A stretch of DNA of 64,000 nucleotides from JAPLST01 sp964397565 (GCA_964397565.1 CAYNJC010000006.1:62001-126000), one strand, 5' to 3'. Positions 34,630-43,770 are shown, counted from the first letter of the stretch. Numbers and translations are program-made. The notes: generated by a model not told the origin, from the letters alone.

Positions 34630-35253
34630 TCACTCGCTGATGGTAACTTTCTTGATCAACACGGGCGTTTGCGGCCGGTCGCCCGGCAAGGTCGGCACTT
34701 TGCTGATCTTGTCGACCACCTCCTGGCCTTCGCTCACTTTGCCAAAGGCGGTGTACTGCCGATCCAGCGACGGATAGGTCGCGACGCACACAAAGAACTG
34801 CGAACCGGCGCTGTCCGGATCGGACGAGCGCGCCATCGAGACGGTGCCGGGCACGTGCTTCGTATCATTGAATTCGGCTTTGATCTTGTAGCCGGCATCA
34901 CCGGTGCCGGTACCGAGTGGACAACCGCCTTGGATCATGAAATTCGGAATGACGCGATGGAAAATCAGGCCGTTATAAAAGCCTTTCTTCGCCAGCGTGA
35001 TGAAGTTGTCGCAGGTCTTGGGCGCTTTGTCGGTTAAGAACACGAAGCTGAACGTGCCGAGCGAGGTCTCGATCGTCGCTTTCTTCGGGCCGGGCGCGGG
35101 CGCGGGCTTGGCGGCGGCGGGCGCGGCGGCTTTGGCCGGTGTCGCCGGTGTCAGTGCGGATGCCGGCGTGTTAGTTGGCGCCAGCGTGGCCGCGGCAAAC
35201 GCGCCACTGACGATGAACGGCATACCCAGCGCCGCAAAAACAGACTTTGTCAT
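34630..35253 (-). CDS. periplasmic cyclophilin-type peptidyl-prolyl isomerase
   Basis: A 207-aa exported isomerase: signal peptide (MTKSVFAALGMPFIVSGAFA), an Ala/Pro linker (residues about 25-55), then the cyclophilin domain with KTCDNFITLAKKGFYNGLIF, HRVIPNFMIQGG and SQFFV. It accelerates proline isomerisation in exported proteins. TAGGAGAACCAA precedes the ATG, which overlaps the recN stop as ATGA, so it is translationally coupled to recN despite the unrelated role. Confidence 0.9.
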   Translation of the reverse strand: MTKSVFAALGMPFIVSGAFAAATLAPTNTPASALTPATPAKAAAPAAAKPAPAPGPKKATIETSLGTFSFVFLTDKAPKTCDNFITLAKKGFYNGLIFHRVIPNFMIQGGCPLGTGTGDAGYKIKAEFNDTKHVPGTVSMARSSDPDSAGSQFFVCVATYPSLDRQYTAFGKVSEGQEVVDKISKVPTLPGDRPQTPVLIKKVTISE

Positions 35254-36998
35254 TTGGTTCTCCTAACGTGATTGGTTATTCTTGCTTTAGACGCCGCAGG
35301 GCGTACACTCTTCACCGGTGCCGGCGCGTGCGCCAGCAGTTCGCGCGCATGGGCGCGGGCATGGGTGCTGTCATCCCCGAGCATGCGCGTCAATTCCGCT
35401 TCGCGCTCCGCGCCAGCCAGGGCGCGAATGGTAACGCTGGTGCGGTCCTGCGCCACCGTTTTTTCGACACTGAACTGGGTCGTGGCCCGGCAGGCGATCT
35501 GCGGCATGTGGGTGATGACAAAGACTTGGTGCGCGTCGGCCAGGCGTTGCAGCCGCTCGGCCACGGCATGCGCGACGGCGCCGCTGATGCCGGCATCAAT
35601 TTCATCAAAAATCAAGACCGGCACATCGTCGCGCCGCATCGCCACGCATTTCAGCGCCAGCATGACGCGCGACAATTCACCGCCCGAGGCGATCTTCGCC
35701 AGCGGCTTGGGTTCTTCGCCCGGATTGGTGCTGATCAGCAACTCGATTTCTTCCGTGCCATTCGCACCGGGTTCCGGCAAGGGCGTCAGTTGCACAACCA
35801 CGCGCGCGGCGCCCATGCCAAGCTGGGCCAATTCGCCGGTGACCTGCGTCGCCAATTTGGGTGCGGCCGCGCGGCGAGCGCGACTGAGCTGCGTGCCGGC
35901 CTCGTTGAGCTCGCGCCGGCAGGCATCGGCGGTGGCGCGCAAGGTGGTCAAACGTTCCTCGAAACTGCCCAGCGACTGCAATTGTTCATCAGCCTGCGCG
36001 GCAAAGGCGAGGATGGTATCAATTGATTCGCCGTATTTTTTCTTCAACTGGACAATCTGGTGAATGCGGTCTTGGACGCGATTGAGTTCGCCCGGATCGG
36101 CCTCCAGGCGGGCGGCGTAGCCGGCACAATCGCCGCGCACGTCGTTTAATGATTGCAGCATGGCGCTCAGCGTCGCCGACCATGGCGCGCAGGCCGGGTC
36201 GCGCTGTTCAAGATGATGCGCCGTTTTCAGCGCGTGCTGGGTCCGCGTCACCAAACCCTGCTCCTCATCGTCGAGCATGGCGGTGAGCTGCGCCAGTGCC
36301 TCGGCCAATTCAGTGGCGTGCGCCAGCACGGTCTCGCGTTGCGTGAGCTCCACGTCCTCAGCGGGCCGCAGTTGCACGCTGCGAATGTCATTCAACTGAA
36401 AACGCAACAGGTCTTCCTGGCGCCGCAATTCGCGCTCGCGCGCAAGCCAGTCGGCATGTTCGTTCTCCGCCGTGCGCCATTGCGTGTGCAGCGCGCGCAC
36501 GCGGGCCGCCAGTTCACTTGCGCCGGCATACGCATCCAGCATGTCGCGCTGCCAGCGGCGTTGGGTCAATGACTGCTGCTCGTGTTGCGAATGAATGTCA
36601 ATGAATGTTTCGGCGATCTCGGCCAGTTGGCGCACCGGCACCAGGCGGCCGGCGATCTGTGCGAGGCTGCGTCCACTCTCGTGCAGTTCGCGCCGCACAA
36701 TCAAGGGCTCGTCGCCGTCAAGCTCGATGCCGGCAGGTGCGAGAGCTTGCGCAATGCGGCTTTTCGCGGTATCCGCGGCGCCATCCCAGGCAAAAACGCC
36801 CTCGATGCTGGCGCGCGCCGCGCCTTTGCGCAGCAAGTCCGTGTCGGCGCGCTGGCCCAGCAATAACTGGAGCGAGCCAAGGATCATGGATTTGCCCGCG
36901 CCGGTCTCGCCCGTGACGGCCAGCAGCGCATCCGGGAATTCCACATCCACGCGCTCGACCAGCGCCAGATTCTCTATTCGCAAGCGTGCCAAATACAT
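35250..36998 (-). CDS. recN: DNA repair ATPase RecN
   Basis: A 582-aa SMC-like protein, family length about 550-570. The N-terminus is MYLARLRIENLALVERVDVE, Walker A is GETGAGKSM near residue 32, the central coiled coil spans about 155-360, and the C-terminal signature ASGGELSRVMLALK with VLIFDEIDAGISG gives Walker B. RecN tethers DNA ends in double-strand break repair. ATG 36998 lies 9 nt after a TATCAT box, so the message has almost no leader; no Shine-Dalgarno is present. Confidence 0.94.
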   Translation of the reverse strand: MYLARLRIENLALVERVDVEFPDALLAVTGETGAGKSMILGSLQLLLGQRADTDLLRKGAARASIEGVFAWDGAADTAKSRIAQALAPAGIELDGDEPLIVRRELHESGRSLAQIAGRLVPVRQLAEIAETFIDIHSQHEQQSLTQRRWQRDMLDAYAGASELAARVRALHTQWRTAENEHADWLARERELRRQEDLLRFQLNDIRSVQLRPAEDVELTQRETVLAHATELAEALAQLTAMLDDEEQGLVTRTQHALKTAHHLEQRDPACAPWSATLSAMLQSLNDVRGDCAGYAARLEADPGELNRVQDRIHQIVQLKKKYGESIDTILAFAAQADEQLQSLGSFEERLTTLRATADACRRELNEAGTQLSRARRAAAPKLATQVTGELAQLGMGAARVVVQLTPLPEPGANGTEEIELLISTNPGEEPKPLAKIASGGELSRVMLALKCVAMRRDDVPVLIFDEIDAGISGAVAHAVAERLQRLADAHQVFVITHMPQIACRATTQFSVEKTVAQDRTSVTIRALAGAEREAELTRMLGDDSTHARAHARELLAHAPAPVKSVRPAASKARITNHVRRTK

Positions 36999-37007
36999 AA
37001 CACTAGC

Positions 37008-37036
37008 ATGATAGCGAAATGCCGCCAGATTGACAA
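37008..37036 (-). promoter_or_regulatory. recN promoter
   Basis: TTGTCA (minus strand, 37031-37036), 17-bp spacer, TATCAT (37008-37013). Confidence 0.75.
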
Positions 37037-37122
37037 GCGCACATGGATTAGTGACTGCTTTGCACTTACTGCGCCGCGCGACAAGTTCGCAGATGCGCAT
37101 TGTGGTACTCGTTTACAACATA

Positions 37123-37151
37123 TTGACACGGACGCGCGTATATGCTATACT
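37123..37151 (+). promoter_or_regulatory. strong sigma70-like promoter of the subtilase gene
   Basis: Perfect TTGACA (37123-37128), 17-bp spacer, TGC-TATACT (37146-37151). Confidence 0.85.
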
Positions 37152-37161
37152 TATTGTCACC

Positions 37162-37200
37162 ATGTTCCCCTTGTTACCGTTTACTTTGGAGGCCGTATGA
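37162..37200 (+). CDS. 12-aa leader peptide ORF of the subtilase gene
   Basis: ATG 37162, 10 nt after the -10 box, encodes MFPLLPFTLEAV and ends in TGA overlapping the main ATG 37197 as ATGA. The main gene's GGAGG lies inside the ORF (37189-37192). Confidence 0.4.
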   Translation: MFPLLPFTLEAV

Positions 37201-39926
37201 AAACACTCACCCATCTCAGCGTCGCAGCCTTGTTGCTCCTTTCCCTCAACACCTTCGGCGCAGCGCCAAGCTTGAAACAAGCGGAAACGGTTGTCGTCGG
37301 CACACAACTCAATCCGCGCCAGCTGGTCAGTGTTAATCCTGCAATGGCGGCAGAATATGTCACGCTCGCCGGTCGGCGCGTCAATCCGCTCACCGCGCGC
37401 GACAGTCGCGGCCGGAACGTGGACCTTGCCCCGGCCGAACGTGCCACGGCAGATGACCTGCGCCTGGTGCAATTCACCCGGCCGCTTGATGGTGCTGCTG
37501 TCGCCGCGCTGGCGCAACAAGGCTTGGCCGTGCTGGGCGCGATACCCGACAACACCTTTATCATCAAAGCCGCGCCGAACGCATTGGCGGCCGTGCGCGC
37601 ACTGCCCGGCGTGCGCTGGGTCGGCAATTATGCGCCGGAGTATCGCTACTCCGACCTTCTACAGGAGGCGTTGTGCGGGCGGGCCGCGACCCGGCCGACG
37701 ATTCGCCTGCGCGTCTTTCCTGTGGCCGGCGCAGACATGAAGGCCTTTGCTGCCACATTAGATTCCGTGGGCGACATCGAGCAGGATGCGCAGACCATGC
37801 TCGTCACGCTGCCGACCGACGGCATCAGCAAAGTCGCCGCGTTGTCCGATGTGCTGCTGATTGACTACGCGCCGCTGAACGAAGTGAACAACAGCGTGGC
37901 CGCCGACATTGTGGACGCGCGCGACATGTGGCGCACGCGCAATTTCACCGGCAGCAATGAGATTGTGGCGGTGGCCGACAGCGGCTTGGACATTGGGGTC
38001 AACACGACGGCGATCCACGCCGACTTCCAGGACAACGCCGGCGCCACGCGCATCGTGCAGATTTACGACAATCTCGGCGACGGCGCCAGCGATCCGTATT
38101 CAGGGCACGGCACGCATGTCGCCGGCTCGGTGCTGGGCAATGGCAGGATGTCGGGCGCCTGGCCGCAAACCAACGGCTTTCCGAGCACGTGCTATGCTGG
38201 CATGGCGCCGAAAGCGCGGCTGGTGTTTCAAGCGCAGGGCTCGAATTATCCGACCTGGGCCAGCGCAGTTCTTCTGCCCAACGGCTTGACCGGCCTGTTG
38301 ATCCAAGCCTACAATGCCGGCGCGCGCATTCATCAGGACAGTTGGGGCTCGGATTTGTACGGCCGGTACGATAGCATGTCAAAGGACTTGGACACAATCA
38401 CGTTTTTCCGGCCGGATCTGTTGGTCTGTTTCTCGGCCGGCAACGCGGGGGTGGACACGAATCCGGCCAATGGCGTGGTGGATCTCGGCTCGGTCGGCCG
38501 GCCGGGTTCAGCCAAGAATTGCATGACCGTGGGCGCCACCGAAAATCTGCGCACGGGCGAATCCGGCACGTGGGGCGGTTGGTCTCCCATTATCTATCCG
38601 AGTGCGCCGATCAACGCCGATCCGGTCGCGAATGCGCCGACCGGCATGGCCGCGTTTTCGAGCCGCGGCCCGTGCAAAGACGGCCGCATCAAGCCGGAAA
38701 TTTGCGCGCCCGGCACCTACATCGCCTCGGTCTGCACGCATGCCGCGGCAACCCCGAGTGCGCTGCTGTGGGGCATGGGCTCCTTGCTGGCTGGCCAGAC
38801 AAATTATGTCTACAGCGGTGGCACCAGCATGTCCTGCCCGCTGGTCTCGGGCGCCGCGGCGGTGTTGCGCGAATACTTGCGCGTCAATCGCAGTTGGTCC
38901 AATCCGCCCGCCTGCCTGATCAAGGCCATGTTGCTGAATGGCGCGACGGAAAACATGCCTGGACAGTACGGCACCGGCGCCACGCAAGAAATGGGGCCCG
39001 TACCGAATAATGTCGAGGGCTGGGGCCGCCTGAACATTGAAAATGCCTTCTATGGCGATGTGAACTACCGCATGTTCCTGTGGACCAATGCCTTTGGTGT
39101 TGCGGGAGAGTTCACCTCCAATATCACGGTGTACACCACCAACAATCCGCTGAAAGTGCACTTGACCTGGACGGATTACCCGGCGTCCACACGTACCTAT
39201 GGCCAGAATGGCGGCGGCTTGATGAACGATCTTGACCTGCGCGTCGTGGATCCGAGCAATCGCACGAATTACCCATTGGCCATGAATACCAGCGCGTGCA
39301 TTGCGTATCACACCAATGACGAGAGCCTCATGTATTATACCGGCCCGGTCTTTTTGTGGGAAGCCAATCGCTTCACCGCGCCGCAGTTGCCCATGACGCT
39401 GACGCGCCTGGAACAACTGACTTACGCTACGGCCGCCGGCACCAATGCGACCTTTATCTGGAGCGAGTCCGGCGGCCTGCCCGGCGCAATACTGTTTGCA
39501 GTCACGAATGTTGTCCCCGCCGGCTTTTGGATGTACAGCTACACCATCTCGGTTGCATTGCCCACAACGAATTTCTTTGTCGGATCGCGCTTGCTCGGCG
39601 GCGCGGCCTATAGTGCGCGCGATGCTGGTGGCGTTGCGCGCACGTACTACAACACAGGCGGCGGCTGGGCGGCGCTGGGGGCGGGTGATATGTGGATGCA
39701 TGCTTATGGCAATGTTACGACCGGCGATCATGTCAATACGGTCGAGGGCATTATCCTCACGAATCCGCCGGCGGGCACGTATAAGATCATTGTATCCGGC
39801 AACAATCTGCCGTGGACACCGGTGCGCTTTGCCGTGGCGATGTCCGGCAGTCTTGTGCCGGAGCCGGCGCTGGTGCTGGGGCTTGGCTTGGCCGTCGCGC
39901 TGCTGCGGCGCAGTGTGAAAGTTTAA
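37197..39926 (+). CDS. S8 subtilisin-like protease with PEP-CTERM sorting signal
   Basis: A 909-aa exported serine protease. Signal peptide is MKTLTHLSVAALLLLSLNTF. An N-terminal prodomain-like region (about 50-240) precedes the peptidase with D261 (VAVADSGLD), H304 (SGHGTHVAGS) and S544 (GGTSMSCPLVSG). A beta-rich C-terminal part ends in VPEPALVLGLGLAVAL followed by RRSVKV, the PEP-CTERM pattern recognised by exosortases. It should be surface-delivered or released. No exosortase is in the window, though exopolysaccharide genes, often linked to the system, lie at 59-64 kb. Confidence 0.93.
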   Translation: MKTLTHLSVAALLLLSLNTFGAAPSLKQAETVVVGTQLNPRQLVSVNPAMAAEYVTLAGRRVNPLTARDSRGRNVDLAPAERATADDLRLVQFTRPLDGAAVAALAQQGLAVLGAIPDNTFIIKAAPNALAAVRALPGVRWVGNYAPEYRYSDLLQEALCGRAATRPTIRLRVFPVAGADMKAFAATLDSVGDIEQDAQTMLVTLPTDGISKVAALSDVLLIDYAPLNEVNNSVAADIVDARDMWRTRNFTGSNEIVAVADSGLDIGVNTTAIHADFQDNAGATRIVQIYDNLGDGASDPYSGHGTHVAGSVLGNGRMSGAWPQTNGFPSTCYAGMAPKARLVFQAQGSNYPTWASAVLLPNGLTGLLIQAYNAGARIHQDSWGSDLYGRYDSMSKDLDTITFFRPDLLVCFSAGNAGVDTNPANGVVDLGSVGRPGSAKNCMTVGATENLRTGESGTWGGWSPIIYPSAPINADPVANAPTGMAAFSSRGPCKDGRIKPEICAPGTYIASVCTHAAATPSALLWGMGSLLAGQTNYVYSGGTSMSCPLVSGAAAVLREYLRVNRSWSNPPACLIKAMLLNGATENMPGQYGTGATQEMGPVPNNVEGWGRLNIENAFYGDVNYRMFLWTNAFGVAGEFTSNITVYTTNNPLKVHLTWTDYPASTRTYGQNGGGLMNDLDLRVVDPSNRTNYPLAMNTSACIAYHTNDESLMYYTGPVFLWEANRFTAPQLPMTLTRLEQLTYATAAGTNATFIWSESGGLPGAILFAVTNVVPAGFWMYSYTISVALPTTNFFVGSRLLGGAAYSARDAGGVARTYYNTGGGWAALGAGDMWMHAYGNVTTGDHVNTVEGIILTNPPAGTYKIIVSGNNLPWTPVRFAVAMSGSLVPEPALVLGLGLAVALLRRSVKV

Positions 39927-39946
39927 GGTATAAGGTTTTAGGTTGC
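39919..39946. repeat. heptamer array at the subtilase stop
   Basis: GAAAGTT, TAAGGTA, TAAGGTT and TTAGGTT in 7-nt register; the second unit contains the TAA stop. Confidence 0.6.
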
Positions 39947-39958
39947 TGCTGAACACCG

Positions 39959-40062
39959 CCGCATCCCGCCGCTGGCGGGATCCACGCCGCTGGCGGGACT
40001 CCAAGCAGCCGACGCACCTGCAGGTTTCAGGTTTCATCGGTCATCGGTCATCATTCATTGAT
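39959..40062. repeat. hairpin modules followed by six heptamers
   Basis: TCCCGCC-GCT-GGCGGGA (39964-39980) and a related CGCCGCTGGCG hairpin are followed at 40021-40062 by CAGGTTT twice, CATCGGT twice, CATCATT and CATTGAT. Confidence 0.7.
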
Positions 40063-40067
40063 GGCGC

Positions 40068-40096
40068 TTGACGCTGCCGCCGGGTTTGCCTACAAT
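40068..40096 (+). promoter_or_regulatory. promoter of the DHH-fucI unit
   Basis: TTGACG (40068-40073), 17-bp spacer, TACAAT (40091-40096), immediately after the heptamer array. Confidence 0.75.
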
Positions 40097-40103
40097 AGCT
40101 CTT

Positions 40104-40139
40104 ATGAAGAAGCTTGCTTTTGTGATAGGGCGCGTATGA
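40104..40139 (+). CDS. 11-aa leader peptide ORF
   Basis: ATG 40104, 7 nt after the -10 box, encodes MKKLAFVIGRV and ends in TGA overlapping ATG 40136 as ATGA. Confidence 0.4.
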   Translation: MKKLAFVIGRV

Positions 40140-41200
40140 GCGGTCATATTCTCAAGGATTTTCTGCACAATCACCAGACCATGAGGCGCTGGGAACGGCT
40201 GCGCCGATTGGTGACGCCGCAGGACACGCTCGGCATTATCATTTATGGCGAACCGGATCCGGATTCCTTGGCGGCGGCGTGGGCCTTGCGCCATATTTTC
40301 CGCCCGCGCGTGCACGCGGTTGAGATTGTCGCGCAACAGCCGGTGCGGCGCGAGCAGAATGTGCGCTTCCTCAATGTGCTCAAAATCCCGTTGAAAGTGG
40401 TGGACGAGATTGCTTGGCAGGCCTACACCAAGCGCGCGCTGGTGGATGCCCAACCGGATTTCTTCCAGCCGGCGCCGGCGGTGCCGTTTGACATTGTCAT
40501 TGATCACCATCCCAAGCGCACAAAATGCCAGGCGCGCTTCGCCGATATTCGCGTCAGCTATGGTTCCACCTGCACGATCCTGCTGGAGTACATTTTGTGC
40601 GCCGGTGACACGCTGCCGAAGCGCCTGGCGACGGGCTTGTGGTATGGCCTATGGATCGATACCGACAAACTAACGCGGGCGGCCTCGGCGCAAGACATGG
40701 CGGCCATCAGCTATCTCTATCGCAAGGCCGACGTGGAAACGCTGCGCTGGCTCGAGCAGACCCAGATTCCCGGCGCGTATCGCCCGTTGTATCAACGCGG
40801 GCTCGCCGCGCTGGCGCAGGATGACAAGCGCGCGCTGGTCTGTCTGGGCGAGATTCCGCAGCCGGACGCCTGTGTCCATGTCGCTGATTTTCTCGCGCGC
40901 TTTGGCGGCGTGCACTGGGTTGCTGTCGCCGGCGTGTTTGAGCAGAGGCTGTATGTGGTTTTCCGCAGCGGCATGTATGGTGTCAACGTCGGACGGATTG
41001 CGCGTCAAAAACTCGGCGCGTTTGGCAGCGCCGGCGGGCATCTCGACAAAGCGCGCGCGGAAATCCCGCTGGCGCGCCTGACGGACATCTTGCACGCCGA
41101 ATTCACCCCCGCGCACCTTGACGCCTGGCTGCACAGTGTGCTCCTGCCGCGCCGCGCGCGGGCCGCGGCGCTCGCAGCACAACGCCACCACGCCAAGTAA
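40136..41200 (+). CDS. DHH-family phosphoesterase
   Basis: A 354-aa protein of the RecJ/NrnA superfamily. Metal motifs are GEPDPDSLAAAW near residue 40 and VIDHHPKR near residue 122; the DHHA1-like C-terminus has GSAGGHLDKARAEIP. Related proteins hydrolyse nanoRNA, cyclic dinucleotides or pAp; which one applies is unknown. ATG 40136 overlaps the leader ORF stop. The fucose isomerase-type gene follows after 20 nt. Confidence 0.85.
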   Translation: MSGHILKDFLHNHQTMRRWERLRRLVTPQDTLGIIIYGEPDPDSLAAAWALRHIFRPRVHAVEIVAQQPVRREQNVRFLNVLKIPLKVVDEIAWQAYTKRALVDAQPDFFQPAPAVPFDIVIDHHPKRTKCQARFADIRVSYGSTCTILLEYILCAGDTLPKRLATGLWYGLWIDTDKLTRAASAQDMAAISYLYRKADVETLRWLEQTQIPGAYRPLYQRGLAALAQDDKRALVCLGEIPQPDACVHVADFLARFGGVHWVAVAGVFEQRLYVVFRSGMYGVNVGRIARQKLGAFGSAGGHLDKARAEIPLARLTDILHAEFTPAHLDAWLHSVLLPRRARAAALAAQRHHAK

Positions 41201-41220
41201 TCCACCATCCAACCTCTGTC

Positions 41221-42936
41221 ATGAGCACACTGATCAAACTCCCTGCAACAAAAACGTATGTGCCTTCCATGCCGGTCATCGGCGTCTTTGCCACCTGCGA
41301 CCCGCGCATTGACCCGGCGTCGCGCACCCGCGCCCAGAATATTGTGCGCCTGTCCGCCGAACTCATCGCCGCGCACGTGCGCCTGCCGGACGGGGCCGCG
41401 CCGCCGGTTGTCTGGGCCGCCACGCTCGTTGACGGCGAGCGCCAAGCCGACATTGTCGCGCAGCAATTCAAGCAGCAGGGCGTCAGCATTTTGGTGTGCA
41501 CGCCCGACACCTGGGCGTTTCCGCAACTCGGCCTGATCTCGCTCCTGTCCCATTTTCCGATGGATACGCCGCTCAACCTGACCTGCGGCAATAGCGGGCC
41601 CAGGCCGGGCGTCGTCTTCACCCATGCCGCCAGCGGCGCGATCTCGCAGTATGGCCGGCTGGTGCATATCAACGTCGGCACCTGGGCCGACACCGGCGCC
41701 AATCCGAAAATGACGGCCGGCACCGCTACCGCCTTGGTTGACTGGTGCTACGCCGCGCTTACCTTTGTCGGCTTGAAGGGCCGCCGGGTCGTGCTCTTCG
41801 GCCACGACTCGATGGGCATGGAGACGGCCCTCCAACATATTATTCCGACGCGCACGACCTTTGGTATCGAGATCACGCGGCTGGACATGAAACTGCTGGC
41901 CGACATGCTGGCTAAGAAGGCCTATGACGAGAAAGAGCTGGTCGCCTTGCGCGCCTGGCTCGACAAACATCTGGGCTCGCGCATTGAATTGCCCAAGAAA
42001 ATTGACAGTGCCCGTTTCAACCAAAGCCTGGCGATGTACCTGATCGTGCGCGATCTAATGGCCGAGCTGAATGCCGTCGGCGGTGGCTTCATGAGCCAGC
42101 TCGAATGGGGCTCGGACCGGCGCGGCGTTCCACTGCCCGTCGCCGACTGCATGGAATCGCTGTTCAATGCGAGTTTCGATCACAACGGGCGCAAACCCGC
42201 GCTGCCGTACGCGACCGAGGCCGACGCGCAGGGGCTCTTGACGATGCTGTTCTACACCTGGCTTTCGGGCGGCAATCCGCCGCTGTTTATGGACTTCCGC
42301 AAAGTCTGGGAAGCGTGGGAACTCAAGGCCCTGGCCAAGAAACTTGGTCTGGCCGGCCTGAAAGGTACGACGCTGTGGGAGCAAAAAGGATTGGTGGACG
42401 GCGACAACTCCGGCAGCGCCTCGTTTGACTGGGCCCAGAAGCCGGGCGCGCGCATCGCCGACATCATGCGCGGGATCAGCATGCCGCTGGCCGATCCGGG
42501 CTATTTTCCGGGTATGGGCAATTCAGTCACGTTTGTCACGCCCGGCGGTATCGAGGGCATCGCCGGCCGCCTGGCCTACAGCGCGACCACGAACTTGTTC
42601 ACCATGTTCTGGGACGAGGCCGGCACGATTGATCTGCCCGACCCGCTCTGTCACGCCGTCTGCCATACCTCGTCGCCGACGTGGCCGCACACGTTTGTCG
42701 TACCAAAATACGCCTCAATGTTCGAATACAAGCACTATGCGCCGGCCAACCATTTGCACATGACCTGGAATCTCAAACCCGCGCGCCTCCAATATTGGAT
42801 GGACCTGGCCAATGTGCTCTCCGGCACGCCGTGGGCCGCCCGTCCGCAGTTTGTCGAAGGCACCGACCGGCCGCAACCGCTGCTGTTCCTGCAAAACGGC
42901 GGCGAGACGGCGGCGAAGATGCGGCGCGCGCGCTGA
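41221..42936 (+). CDS. L-fucose isomerase-family protein
   Basis: A 571-aa ketol isomerase, near E. coli FucI (591 aa). Metal ligands correspond to E333 (ATEAD), D358 (MDFRK) and H511 (NHLHMTW), at nearly the same positions as E337, D361 and H528 of FucI. It would interconvert L-fucose and L-fuculose or a related aldose/ketose. Other fucose genes (kinase, aldolase) are not nearby, and it is co-transcribed with the DHH gene, so substrate assignment stays tentative. Confidence 0.85.
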   Translation: MSTLIKLPATKTYVPSMPVIGVFATCDPRIDPASRTRAQNIVRLSAELIAAHVRLPDGAAPPVVWAATLVDGERQADIVAQQFKQQGVSILVCTPDTWAFPQLGLISLLSHFPMDTPLNLTCGNSGPRPGVVFTHAASGAISQYGRLVHINVGTWADTGANPKMTAGTATALVDWCYAALTFVGLKGRRVVLFGHDSMGMETALQHIIPTRTTFGIEITRLDMKLLADMLAKKAYDEKELVALRAWLDKHLGSRIELPKKIDSARFNQSLAMYLIVRDLMAELNAVGGGFMSQLEWGSDRRGVPLPVADCMESLFNASFDHNGRKPALPYATEADAQGLLTMLFYTWLSGGNPPLFMDFRKVWEAWELKALAKKLGLAGLKGTTLWEQKGLVDGDNSGSASFDWAQKPGARIADIMRGISMPLADPGYFPGMGNSVTFVTPGGIEGIAGRLAYSATTNLFTMFWDEAGTIDLPDPLCHAVCHTSSPTWPHTFVVPKYASMFEYKHYAPANHLHMTWNLKPARLQYWMDLANVLSGTPWAARPQFVEGTDRPQPLLFLQNGGETAAKMRRAR

Positions 42937-42950
42937 GCGCGCGCACAGTT

Positions 42951-43215
42951 TTGACGAAGAGGACAAGAGATGAACGAGAGGTACGCCGCCGCCGCTGAAG
43001 CAGCCGCGCCTTCAGGCGTGGTCATTGTAGCCGCGGGCGTTGACCGCGGTGCTGCGCCACGCCGCGCAGCGGCGTGGCTACAGGCAGCAGTAGCCGGCCT
43101 CAACGCGACCGGCTACAAACAAGCCGCGCCTTATTGTAGCCGCGGGCGTTGACCGCGGGTGCTGCGACCGTTGCCGCCCCTGAAGGGGCAGCTACAGATG
43201 AAATAGAACTGCGTT
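42951..43215. repeat. mosaic GTAGC...GCTAC hairpin modules
   Basis: The 300-bp interval holds no gene. It contains a TTTTGACGAAGAGGACAAGA block (related to the outer arm at 14113) and then at least six joined hairpins, including two copies of TTGTAGCCGCGGGCGTTGAC followed by CGCGG(G)TGCTGC, GCCACGCCGC...GCGGCGTGGC, GTAGCCGGCC...GACCGGCTAC and GCCCCTGAAGGGGC. Confidence 0.75.
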
Positions 43216-43239
43216 TGTAATCTAACGCAAGGAGCTGTC

Positions 43240-43758
43240 ATGAGCAAGCAGCGTGCATCGCGTGGCCTGGTGTGGGCCGTGCTGTGGATTCTGGTCGGCG
43301 TTGCCTGGCTGTTGAGCAATCGCGGCATCATTCCGCACAACCTGCTGGCATGGGAGCGCGACTGGCCGCTCGTCTTTGTGGTGATTGGTGCCGTGATGGT
43401 GTGGAACATCATGACGCGCCGGACGGCCGCGCCGGCGATCTGTGAGACCGAGCCGGCGCCGGCGCGGGCGGGCGGGCGGCGGCTGCGCGTCATGGTGACA
43501 GAATCAGGCACGTCGCGCGTCAACATCACGGTGCCGCTCAGCGTCGCCAGCGCGGTGCTGAAACTTGGCGGCTATGTCAGCGTGCATCTGCCGGAAAGCG
43601 CGCGGGCCAGCCTGCGCGAGAAGGGCCTCGATTTCGAGCAGATGCCGGCCGAGCAATTGGTCGAGGCCTTGCGCGCCTGCGCCGCAGACGGGCCGGTCGA
43701 GCTGGTCAATGTGGTTGATGACACCGACGACACCTGCGTGCGGATCAGTATCGAGTAG
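43240..43758 (+). CDS. membrane protein with LiaF-type (DUF5668-like) helical N-terminus
   Basis: A 172-aa protein. Two helices (LVWAVLWILVGVAWLLSNRG and WPLVFVVIGAVMVWNIM) match the LiaI/LiaF transmembrane unit. The cytosolic C-terminus (residues about 85-170; VMVTESGTSRVNITVPLSVA) resembles SHOCT-free beta-sheet domains found with such helices. Role unknown, possibly envelope-stress related. AAGGAG lies 7 nt before ATG 43240. Confidence 0.75.
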   Translation: MSKQRASRGLVWAVLWILVGVAWLLSNRGIIPHNLLAWERDWPLVFVVIGAVMVWNIMTRRTAAPAICETEPAPARAGGRRLRVMVTESGTSRVNITVPLSVASAVLKLGGYVSVHLPESARASLREKGLDFEQMPAEQLVEALRACAADGPVELVNVVDDTDDTCVRISIE

Positions 43759-43770
43759 GCCTTATTGAGG

